NCBI GenBank assembly: GCA_964471755.1
Contig: CAYYJM010000159.1
Location: forward strand, 1-14,618
DNA length: 14,618 nt
Source: CAYYJM01 sp964471755
GTDB taxonomy: Bacteria > Planctomycetota > Planctomycetia > Gemmatales > Gemmataceae
Direction of reading: 5' to 3'
Shown here: in pieces, positions 6,358 through 13,107 of the stretch
How positions within the stretch are numbered: the stretch's first letter is position 1
How the letters are laid out: each line of letters begins with the position of its first letter
Made by a program: the position numbers and the translations under genes
The notes under the pieces: generated by a model
Databases searched by the model: none
The model's input: the letters and a program-made list of their open reading frames with translations, nothing else
What the model was told of the DNA's origin: nothing

Positions 6358-7821
6358 TTACTTCTTGCCCATGGAACGCACGTGTGCCAGCAGATCGCGA
6401 ATCTCGTCGTCGCCCAGACTGTCGGCTCCCTCACGCTGGAACGATGGCATGGCCGTGTCGGGTCGGCCGCGACGGATCGTCCGGGTGATGAAGTCGTCCG
6501 AGGCCGTCGCCTGGAAGACGGTGTTGCCCAGCGACGGAGCCATCTGATTCTGTCCGTGACAGCCGGCACACAGCTGCCGGAACAGGTCGGCTCCGCGTTG
6601 TGGGTCGCCACGTTTCTGTTCGGCGGTTGTCGTCCGCTCGCGGGCCGGGCCGCCGGCGAGGTACACGATCAGGGCATCGATCTGCGGCTGGGTCAGACCG
6701 CCACCGCTCTTGCCCCAGGCCGGCATCAGCGTACCGGGCCGTCCCTTCTCGATCGTTGCTTGCAAAAACTCGCGATCGGCCACCGCACGCAGGCCCTCAC
6801 CGCGCACCGCCGGCATGAAGCGGAAGAAGAACGGATCCCAGGTGCCATAACTGCCCTCGCCATGACACTGCACACAGAAGCGCTGATACAGAACCTCGCC
6901 GCGAACTTCCTTCTCCTGCACGGATCGATGCATGGCCGTGATCCGATCGGGAGCGATGTACATCTCCGGCAGGTCACGGCGTTGCAGGCTGAGGACGTAG
7001 ATGGTCAGCGCCTCGTTCTCGGCCCGCGTCAGTCGTGGCGGCCGCATCTGGCTGCCAGGAACGATCGTCTGCGGAGAATCGAAATGCTGCTGGAGCCAGT
7101 TGACCAGGGTCCGCTCGCCCTCGACGTGGGCCATCGGCAACTGATGCCGAGTCTTGAGCCCCTCGCCGTCCAGCACGGGGCCGAGTTGACCGCCGACGCC
7201 TTCGACCTTGTGGCAGGCCTGGCAGCCGCGATCGACGAACAGGCGATGGCCCAGAGCCAGTTTCGGGGCGTGCTGCGCGACGACCGGCCCGTCGGCAGCG
7301 TGGCACAGACCGCAGCTCGCCTGCGTCATCTTCGCCGGCAACAGCGGATAGTCCCAGTGGACGTCCGACGCCTTGGCCTCCTGGAACTCGGTCGCGCGGC
7401 CCTGACCCTGATGGCAGATCGTGCAGCCGAATCGCTCGACCGGATGATGCTTGAGGAAATCGCCCGAGTGCGGACAGTGCGGCTGCGGCTTGCCAGCCAT
7501 CGCCGGGTTGTCGATCCCGAGGTGGCAACTGACGCAGCGATCGGTCCTTCCCAGCCGGGGCAGATCGATCTGTCGCAGCTTCACCTCCAGTGATTCTCCG
7601 GCACGACGTTGCTTTTCGTCGTCGGAGGCCAGCAGCAAGGCGCGGTACGCCGCCTGGTGGTAACGCCACGGCGTGAGAAAATTCTCGCGGACCATCGCCG
7701 CGACCAGAAACAGCAGTGTGACGCCGCTGGCCGTCAGCAGAGTGATCAGCACCCACCGATCGGGTCCCGGCGAGCCGGGAGGGTCAGCGACCGGAGTCGA
7801 GGGGGTCAGTGAACCGGCCAT
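6358..7821 (-). CDS. Membrane-anchored hexahaem cytochrome c
   Basis: The protein has 487 residues. One N-terminal transmembrane segment (about 23-43) tethers it with the bulk outside the cytoplasm. Six CxxCH haem c sites are present: C96-VSCH, C133-TICH, C170-GLCH, C200-QACH, C316-VQCH and C418-AGCH. The last three sit in class I cytochrome c-like domains with candidate distal Met residues in QMRPP (259), LMPAW (366) and AMPSF (458). The first three form a compact multihaem region. It lies between the cytochrome b and NarG-like genes, overlapping the former by 16 bases, so it is the likely wire from the Rieske/b complex to the molybdoenzyme (inference). The ATG at 7821 is preferred because a GGAG lies nine bases upstream and longer starts would run deep into the cytochrome b gene. 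It may also act as the cytochrome c1-like subunit of the complex. Confidence 0.92.
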   Translation of the reverse strand: MAGSLTPSTPVADPPGSPGPDRWVLITLLTASGVTLLFLVAAMVRENFLTPWRYHQAAYRALLLASDDEKQRRAGESLEVKLRQIDLPRLGRTDRCVSCHLGIDNPAMAGKPQPHCPHSGDFLKHHPVERFGCTICHQGQGRATEFQEAKASDVHWDYPLLPAKMTQASCGLCHAADGPVVAQHAPKLALGHRLFVDRGCQACHKVEGVGGQLGPVLDGEGLKTRHQLPMAHVEGERTLVNWLQQHFDSPQTIVPGSQMRPPRLTRAENEALTIYVLSLQRRDLPEMYIAPDRITAMHRSVQEKEVRGEVLYQRFCVQCHGEGSYGTWDPFFFRFMPAVRGEGLRAVADREFLQATIEKGRPGTLMPAWGKSGGGLTQPQIDALIVYLAGGPARERTTTAEQKRGDPQRGADLFRQLCAGCHGQNQMAPSLGNTVFQATASDDFITRTIRRGRPDTAMPSFQREGADSLGDDEIRDLLAHVRSMGKK

Positions 7822-9435
7822 TGGCTCTCGCTCCAGTAGAAGTTCCAGTTCGGTCCACGATGCACGGTGGCGACGTAGGTCAGGATCACGAAAGCGACGA
7901 GAATGCACGCGAACAGGGCGATCGCCGCCTGCCGGGTCGAGCGAGTCCGATACAGAGTCCACTGCGACCAGGCGATGAACAGGGCTGCCAGGACCGTTCC
8001 GGGATTGACGAAGATCACCCACAGCTGGGAGATGTCCGGGAACCAGTTTCGCAGCCAGCCGAAGCGGATGGTGAAGATCTCCATCGCCACGACCACGAAC
8101 GAGGCGAAGAGGACGGACTGGAGAAACACCCGCAGTCCGGCCGGGCCGCTGAACCAGACACCGCCCGGCTCCTTCTCGCGATCGAGGAACGGGATCAGGG
8201 CCAGACCCAGGATGACCAGACCAGGCAGGGCAACCCCACCCATGAAGGCCGAGTAGCTGACCAGTTCCTGAATGCCGAGGAAATACCACGGTGCCTTGGC
8301 CGGGTTCTCCGGGATGAGCGGATTGGCCTGCTCCTTGAGCGGCGCGTCCGAGAAGAACGACAGGATCAGGCAGATGGCGACGATGATCATCGCCACCGCC
8401 ACCTCGGCGCGGAAGGCTCGCGGATAGGACGGTACGGTATTCTCCGGGGCCCGACCGACGGCACTGGTCCGACCGCGAACGACGGCCATCAGGCCATAGG
8501 TCTTGCCAGGCCCTGCCGGGAAGGCATCGACGCGATCCGGTCCCTCGGCCGGGGTCGGCGTCGCCGGCAGCTGACCACGGGCGATCAGTTCCTCATCCGA
8601 CGGCCGGGCCAGGCCGCCATCCTTGCGGATACGCCAGAAGTGCAGCCCGATCAGGTAGACCAGCACGATCGGCAGGACCATGACGTGCAGCAGATAGAAT
8701 CGCGTCAGGGCCGGCTGGCCAACGTCGTCGGCTCCGAGCAGGAGTTGCTTGCTCATGCCGCCCGGATCGAAATAGGCCGTGATGCCCAGGGCATCGGTCA
8801 ACTCACGCGGCGAGGCGGCGATGTTCGCTCCGATCGTCAAGGCCCAGTACGCCAGCTGGTCCCACGGCAGCAGATAGCCGGTGAAACTCAGAGCCAGGGT
8901 GATGACCAGCAGACCCAGGCCGATCACCCAGTTGAACTCGCGGGGCTTCTTGTAGCTGGCCGTCAGGAAGACCCGCACCGCGTGCAGGATGACCGTGATG
9001 ACCATCAGGTGAGCGCTCCACCGATGCAGGTTGCGGATGAACCGGCCGGTCGGAACGGTGTAGTGGATGTCCTTGATCGAGTCGTAGGCCAGCGCGGTCG
9101 AGGGCGTGTAGTAGATCATCAACAGGATGCCGGTCAGCGTCGCGATCAGGAAACTGGTCAGCGCCGCCACGCCGAGGCCGAGCGTCGTGCTGAATCGCAG
9201 CGACAGCAGGTGAATGCGGGCGGAGTGGATNNNNNNNNNNGATGTGGTAGAGGAAGTTGCCGAAGACCGTCTGCGTACGGGCACGATCCGACGTCGGAGC
9301 CCCGGTCCGGGACGCGGACGCCCAGAAGTTGCTCCACAGGTTGCGTAGATTGTCCCAGAACGAGGGCTGCTCGTCCGGGAGCGACTCCGGGCCCGGCATC
9401 GGAACCCGTTCGTCGGTGGTCGGGGTGTTCGCCAT
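7806..9435 (-). CDS. Cytochrome b6/subunit IV fusion of a Rieske/cytochrome b complex (interrupted by an N gap)
   Basis: This is a quinol-oxidising integral membrane subunit. The 65 N-terminal residues (9435-9241, ATG with GGAGG five bases upstream) end in FGNFLYHI at the N run, and the remainder resumes at 9230 as IHSARIHLLSLRFSTT. If the joint closes in frame the protein is about 538 residues. The b6 part has two haem-ligand His pairs: H-x13-H in NLHRWSAH...ILHAVR (about 133 and 147) and H-x14-H in LLHVMV...GLHFW (about 246 and 261). The 14-residue spacing is the b6 type. After a hydrophilic linker comes a subunit IV part with KAPWYFLGIQEL, the counterpart of the PEWY quinol site, followed by further membrane segments. 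The Rieske gene ends 21 bases upstream, and the stop overlaps the cytochrome c start. The frame break at the Ns is very probably an assembly artefact. Confidence 0.92.
9231..9240. other. Assembly gap of ten Ns inside the cytochrome b gene
   Basis: Ten undetermined bases lie within the cytochrome b coding region. The base on each side belongs to an ATC codon on the minus strand, and the two ATC codons probably overlap. Ten is not a multiple of three, so the drawn sequence breaks the frame. The number looks like a scaffolding placeholder rather than a measured length. Confidence 0.97.
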
Positions 9436-9456
9436 GATGGCCTCCGTCCCTGCCTG

Positions 9457-9924
9457 TTAGACCACCACCTTGGTTCCGACCGGCACCGTCTTGCGGGTGT
9501 CCACCACCAGCTGCCCATCGGGTGCCAGCGACACCTCGAACCAGGCCAGCGGCGACGGAGCCGGCCCCTGGATCACCTTGCCATCGCGGGCGAATCGACT
9601 GCCATGACACGGACAGTCGAACCCCGTGCTGGACTGATTCACGATGCACCCCAGATGCGTGCAGATCGCAGCGATCACGGCGAAGCCTTCCTCGTCGTGG
9701 ACCACGAACAGGTTCAGGCCCGGAACGCGGAGCGGCTCACTGCTGACGGGATACTCGCCCGGCAGGCCGATCTTCACCTGCGACGACGGCCCGGGAAGCA
9801 CGCCCGGCATGGGCATGCGCGTCATGCCCAGCGCGGCGAAGCCAAGCGTGCCAGCGGTCGTCCAGAAGGCCGCGCTCGCCAGAAAATCGCGGCGCGGAGT
9901 ATCCTCGTCGTGCTTCTCGCTCAT
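9457..9924 (-). CDS. Rieske [2Fe-2S] iron-sulfur protein, Tat-targeted
   Basis: The protein has 155 residues. A twin-arginine motif, T-P-R11-R12-D-F-L, and a hydrophobic anchor (about 16-36) at the N-terminus match the export and membrane anchoring of Rieske subunits. The cluster-binding boxes are C88-T-H90-L-G-C93 and C104-P-C106-H107-G-S. By analogy with the bc1 Rieske protein, C88, H90, C104 and H107 bind the [2Fe-2S] cluster and C93-C106 form the disulfide, so the redox potential is expected to be high. It takes electrons from quinol at the outer site of the cytochrome b next door. The ATG at 9924 overlaps the TGA of the flavoprotein gene (ATGA), and the cytochrome b start lies 21 bases downstream. 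The call is secure. It is somewhat short, as in many b6f-type Rieske proteins. Confidence 0.95.
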   Translation of the reverse strand: MSEKHDEDTPRRDFLASAAFWTTAGTLGFAALGMTRMPMPGVLPGPSSQVKIGLPGEYPVSSEPLRVPGLNLFVVHDEEGFAVIAAICTHLGCIVNQSSTGFDCPCHGSRFARDGKVIQGPAPSPLAWFEVSLAPDGQLVVDTRKTVPVGTKVVV

Positions 9925-11813
9925 CGCCAGTTCTCCTGAAAACGGAACCGTTCCATTGTGATCGCCCCGGTCGGACAGCGCTGGGCACAGTTGGCGCAGC
10001 GGATGCACAGCGTCTCGTTCTTGATGATCGCCGAGTGCTGGGCCAGATCCTCGCTCGTGCCGAACAGTTCGTTCAGCCACTGCTGTAACTCGGCCGGCCC
10101 GAGGACCTCATTCAGCGGCACGAGCTTCAGACACGCCGTCGGGCACACGTCGGCGCAGCCGCCGCAGAGGATGCACTTCTGACTGTCGAAGATGGTGTTG
10201 ACGCCACAATCCAGACAGCGCGACGCCTCGCACCGCGCCTGTTCCTCCGTGTAGCCCTTCTCGACCATCGCTCGAGGATCGGCCAGGCGCTCCTCGACGG
10301 TCAGAACGGGAATGGGGAATCGGCGTGGCTTCTCGTAATCCTTCTCGCGGCGGTAGTCGTCGATGGCCTGATGGATCTCGACGACCTCCGTCGTGATCTT
10401 CCGGCCAGTGACGAACTCGTAGACGGCGCGAGCGGCCTTCTTGCCACTGGCGATGGCGTGGATCATCAGTCGGGTGCCGTGGGCCAGGTCGCCGGCCGCG
10501 AAGACGCCGGCCGCCGTGGTCATCAGCGTGGTCGGCTCCAACTTGAGCAGACCGGGGCCGGTCGTCTCGATGCCCTGCTCCTGCGGATGCAGAAATGCCA
10601 GATCTGCGGCCTGGCCGACGGACAGGATCACCGTGTCGGCGGCGATCACGGTCTTGCGCGACTCGTCGAAGATCGGCTTGAACTTGCGATTCTCGTCGTA
10701 GACGCGGACGACGTGCTTGAACTCAACGCCAGTCACCTTGCCGTCGCCGTCGCGGAGAACCTGGATCGGCCCGAGGCCATTGTGACGCCGCAGACCCTCC
10801 TCGTCTCCCTCGCGGATCTCGACGTCGTCGGCCGGCATCTCGTCGCGGCTTTCCAGACAGCAGAGGTGGACTTCATGCACGTCGGTCTGCCGTGCCGCGG
10901 TGCGAGCCGTGTCGAGGTAGCTCTGCCGCAGCACGGTTCGCGAGATGTCGTAGGCGACGTTGCCGCCGCCGATGACGACGACGCGATGACCGAGCCGGGG
11001 CGGCTGCCCCAGCGACACGTCGCGGAGGAAATCGACACCGCCCAGAACGTCCGGGCCGTTGATGCCGGGCAGCGGCAGCGAGCGGGCCTTCTTGGCACCA
11101 ACGGCGATGACCACGGCGCTGGACTCGGCCCGCAGTTGCTCGAAGGTGATGTCCTTGCCGACGGCGATCGAGCAGCGGATCTCGACGCCGAGGGCCTCGA
11201 TCACCGCGATCTCGGCGCGGATGAGTTCGCGCGGCAGACGATATTCCGGCACGCCCAGTGCGAGCATGCCGGCCGGGACCGGTTCGCTCTCGTAGATGAT
11301 GACCGGCAGCCCCATCAGGGCCAGGTCATGGCCGCAGGCCAGGCCGGCGGGGCCGGCTCCGATGATGGCGACCGACTTGCCCTCGGGCCGTTTCCAGCCG
11401 GCCGACCGGATCGCCGCCTGAAGGCGGTCCAGTTCGTCGATGGCCTCGCAGACGCCGGAGCCGGCCTCCTGCACGATCGCGGCCGCGTAAGTCTCGGGTG
11501 CGGTCTCGTCGAGAGCCTGTTCCGGGCCGTAGCGTTCCGTGGCGAAGCGCTTCAGAGCCCGGATGGCGATCGGCTGATCGTAATCGCCGCGCCGACAGGC
11601 TGCCTCGCAGGGGGCTCCACAGATCCGCCCGCAGATGCTCGCCAGGGGGTTCGGTCCCCGAGCGATCAGGTAAGCTCGCCGATAGTCTCCCTCGGCGATG
11701 GCCCGGACGTAGCCACGGGCGTCCGTGTGAACCGGGCAGGCATCCTGACAGCGGATCTGCCGCCGCCAGTATTCGCTGTCCGTCATCTCGACGTGGTAGG
11801 TGCGATCCGACAT
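9921..11813 (-). CDS. Iron-sulfur/FAD NAD(P)-type oxidoreductase (GltD-like) with extra C-terminal ferredoxin domain
   Basis: The protein has 630 residues with no signal peptide or membrane segment, so it is cytoplasmic. The N-terminal GltD-type Fe-S domain includes C-Q-D-A-C-P (about 22-26) and ICGRICGAPCEAAC (about 60-73). An FAD-binding GAGPAG fold lies at about 149-160, followed by an NAD(P)-type GGGNVA fold at about 281-288. GVFAAGDLAHGTRL (about 436-449) is the FAD-closing motif. The C-terminus adds CLDCG and two ferredoxin-like groups, C-I-L-C-G-G-C-A-D-V-C-P (about 547-558) and C-I-R-C-A-N-C-A-Q-R-C-P (about 603-614). Relatives include the glutamate synthase small subunit and FAD/Fe-S proteins of formate dehydrogenases and anammox Rieske/b complexes. 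No GltB is present and the Rieske gene follows with a 4-base overlap, so coupling NAD(P)H to the quinol/Rieske complex is the favoured role. The ATG at 11813 is preferred over an adjacent GTG at 11816. Confidence 0.88.
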   Translation of the reverse strand: MSDRTYHVEMTDSEYWRRQIRCQDACPVHTDARGYVRAIAEGDYRRAYLIARGPNPLASICGRICGAPCEAACRRGDYDQPIAIRALKRFATERYGPEQALDETAPETYAAAIVQEAGSGVCEAIDELDRLQAAIRSAGWKRPEGKSVAIIGAGPAGLACGHDLALMGLPVIIYESEPVPAGMLALGVPEYRLPRELIRAEIAVIEALGVEIRCSIAVGKDITFEQLRAESSAVVIAVGAKKARSLPLPGINGPDVLGGVDFLRDVSLGQPPRLGHRVVVIGGGNVAYDISRTVLRQSYLDTARTAARQTDVHEVHLCCLESRDEMPADDVEIREGDEEGLRRHNGLGPIQVLRDGDGKVTGVEFKHVVRVYDENRKFKPIFDESRKTVIAADTVILSVGQAADLAFLHPQEQGIETTGPGLLKLEPTTLMTTAAGVFAAGDLAHGTRLMIHAIASGKKAARAVYEFVTGRKITTEVVEIHQAIDDYRREKDYEKPRRFPIPVLTVEERLADPRAMVEKGYTEEQARCEASRCLDCGVNTIFDSQKCILCGGCADVCPTACLKLVPLNEVLGPAELQQWLNELFGTSEDLAQHSAIIKNETLCIRCANCAQRCPTGAITMERFRFQENWR

Positions 11814-11821
11814 CACCGAGT

Positions 11822-11826
11822 CCTCC
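11822..11826 (-). promoter_or_regulatory. Ribosome binding site of the first operon gene
   Basis: GGAGG on the minus strand lies eight bases from the ATG at 11813 and five bases from a GTG at 11816 in the same frame. Spacing and codon preference favour the ATG, giving the N-terminus M-S-D-R-T. Confidence 0.65.
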
Positions 11827-11856
11827 GTCCGAGGACGATCTCAACTGAAGATGGGC

Positions 11857-11879
11857 GGCTCCATCGCAAACCGCATGCC
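11857..11879 (-). promoter_or_regulatory. Candidate operator or promoter element, copy A, upstream of the flavoprotein gene
   Basis: On the plus strand the sequence begins GGCTCCAT and continues CGCAAACCGCATGCC. It lies 43 bases upstream of the flavoprotein ATG, and a near-identical copy lies 39 bases upstream of the hemerythrin start (12679-12700). The core CGCAAACCGCRTGCC matches at 14 of 15 positions in both. The similarity and matched distance suggest a shared regulator site or promoter element; no known regulator motif is recognised. It is the most likely control point of the operon in the 223-base gap. Confidence 0.45.
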
Positions 11880-11986
11880 GCCCGTACCGGATGAATTCCG
11901 CTTTTCCCTGGAGAGGCAAATCTCGCTGTCGATCTTCGCCTCGGGGCCGTTTTGAGGCAGCGGAGCGGTCGCACGCTCGGGGTTGC

Positions 11987-12028
11987 GGCTGTGTAAGATC
12001 CGCACAGAGCGCCCCGTTCCGCACAGCC
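11987..12028. repeat. Inverted repeat and 9-base direct repeat after the hemerythrin gene
   Basis: GGCTGTG (11987-11993) and CACAGCC (12022-12028) are perfect 7-base inverted arms with a 28-base loop. TCCGCACAG occurs twice, at 11999-12007 and 12018-12026. The structure sits just after the hemerythrin stop codon and could be a weak terminator or an operator. It lacks a T-tract. The rest of the 223-base gap (11814-12036) shows nothing else except the ribosome binding site and the shared motif. Confidence 0.3.
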
Positions 12029-12036
12029 AAATCGGC

Positions 12037-12639
12037 TCAGTGGTCGGCCATGCCGATCTGGTGCAGAGAGCATCCGCAGGTGACCGGAGCATTCACCCGG
12101 GTGACGCCGTAGCGGTCTGCCAGGTGGTTGGCCAGGTCCAGGTAGTGCTGGTGCGTCTCCGCGCCCGAGACGGCGTGTTCCACGGTCTGGAAGGCGTGCA
12201 GCAGCTCGTCGTCCTCGTTCGCCCCGAGCAGGCGTTCGGCCATCCGAAAGAGGCGTTCGTTCTCCTTCCAGATGTGTTCGCGCATCAGAGATACATACTC
12301 CCGGGCCGGAGCGACGAAGGCGCGGGCGGTCATTCCCTCGCCGAGTGCATCGGTCATCTGGTTCAGCAGATTCCGACCGAGTTCGTGTTCGTGGAGCATC
12401 ACACCGGTGGGGCCATGCTCACGGGGCAGTCCGTGGGATTCCAGGAGCGGGAAGAGGTGCTGTTCCTCCTTCGCGTGATGGCAGCCGTCGGCGAACGTCC
12501 GGAAGAAATCGATCGTCTGCCGAGCCTCCTCACGGTCGAGGATGCCGTCTGCCTCCGCGTGTCCGGCAATCGCTTCCAGGACGGCGAGAACCTGCTGGAT
12601 CACCTGATGCTCGCTCATCAACACGTCGGTCGCCTTCAT
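12037..12639 (-). CDS. Hemerythrin-domain protein
   Basis: This 200-residue cytoplasmic protein has no signal peptide. The ATG at 12639 is preceded by a strong GAAGGAG site. The non-haem di-iron hemerythrin pattern is visible: H11 in SEHQVI, then H54-H55-A-K-E-E-Q-H61-LFPLL, then MLHEHELGR (His 83 and 85), then H122-I-W-K-E126-N-E-R-LF. These supply the usual His/Glu iron ligands of the four-helix bundle. Beyond the bundle is a C-terminal extension with TCGCS (Cys188, Cys190). Such proteins bind O2 or NO, or act in di-iron sensing or Fe-S repair. Beside a probable nitrate-respiring operon, NO or O2 handling is a reasonable guess but is inference. It lies 223 bases upstream of the operon on the same strand and shares an upstream motif with it, so it is probably transcribed separately but co-regulated. 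Confidence 0.9.
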   Translation of the reverse strand: MKATDVLMSEHQVIQQVLAVLEAIAGHAEADGILDREEARQTIDFFRTFADGCHHAKEEQHLFPLLESHGLPREHGPTGVMLHEHELGRNLLNQMTDALGEGMTARAFVAPAREYVSLMREHIWKENERLFRMAERLLGANEDDELLHAFQTVEHAVSGAETHQHYLDLANHLADRYGVTRVNAPVTCGCSLHQIGMADH

Positions 12640-12678
12640 GATCGAAACTCCTTCAGGGCGGAGGGTGAGATCTGTGGA

Positions 12679-12700
12679 GGCTCAACGCAAACCGCGTGCC
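12679..12700 (-). promoter_or_regulatory. Candidate operator or promoter element, copy B, upstream of the hemerythrin gene
   Basis: On the plus strand the sequence begins GGCTCAA and continues CGCAAACCGCGTGCC. It lies 39 bases upstream of the hemerythrin ATG. It matches the element upstream of the flavoprotein gene except for one indel and a few substitutions at the left end and one base in the 15-base core. AGAT also occurs shortly to the left in both copies. The outer bases GGC...GCC give weak dyad symmetry. Confidence 0.45.
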
Positions 12701-12852
12701 AGTGCGGACTGGCGTCCGGAAGTGGCCATTTGCCCGCATGTTTGCGAATGACGTGGCGATGTCCCCTGGCGTATCCCGCACAGCCGGAATGGTCAGCCGT
12801 GCGGTTTCGGCTCGCCCGTCATCGGGGTGCCATCGCCCCCGGGGACGGAGGG

Positions 12853-12897
12853 CATCCTGGCGAGCGGCGCGGCGTCAGCCCGCCGCTCGCCAGGATG
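12853..12897. repeat. Perfect 17-base inverted repeat in the divergent intergenic region
   Basis: CATCCTGGCGAGCGGCG (12853-12869) is exactly reverse-complemented at 12881-12897, with an 11-base loop, cggcgtcagcc. It resembles dispersed 'cgtcagcccgccgctc' hairpins of planctomycete intergenic DNA (recollection, not checked here). It lies between two divergent genes, so it is not an ordinary end-of-gene terminator. The rest of the 468-base gap 12640-13107 holds the hemerythrin ribosome site and upstream motif, and AGGAG before the glycosyltransferase; I see no other gene or RNA in it. Confidence 0.85.
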
Positions 12898-13107
12898 GAC
12901 CATTCCGAAAAGTCAGGTACATCGATCGATCTTCTTCAATCCCCCGAAATATCCCACCTCGCACGGCAGGACCAGACCTTTCCGGTCTTCCCTGCACCAT
13001 TCGCCAACTCTAGCTCCGGAGGCGATTCCATCGTCCGGACTGCCTGGGAACGCCGATAACCGGAGGGGAATGATTCCGACGGCGTGGATTGCTCAGGAGA
13101 GGCAGAC

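Noticed and set aside
7806..9435. A frameshifted or split cytochrome b pseudogene
   Set aside because: The only break is at the ten Ns, and removing the Ns (with or without the duplicated ATC) restores one frame with all haem ligands present.
9921..11813. Annotation as glutamate synthase small subunit
   Set aside because: No large subunit gene is present, the protein has additional C-terminal ferredoxin motifs, and it is coupled to a Rieske gene; GltD-like describes only the fold.
10371..11894. A 507-codon plus-strand open frame opposite the flavoprotein gene, and similar ones at 6382-7593 and 7809-9437
   Set aside because: Each is an antisense shadow of a clearly conserved minus-strand gene, without a credible ribosome site or domain.
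12640..13107. Hidden small genes or a tRNA in the divergent gap
   Set aside because: The plus-strand open frames crossing it overlap the hairpin and have no recognisable content or ribosome site, and no cloverleaf-like sequence was seen.
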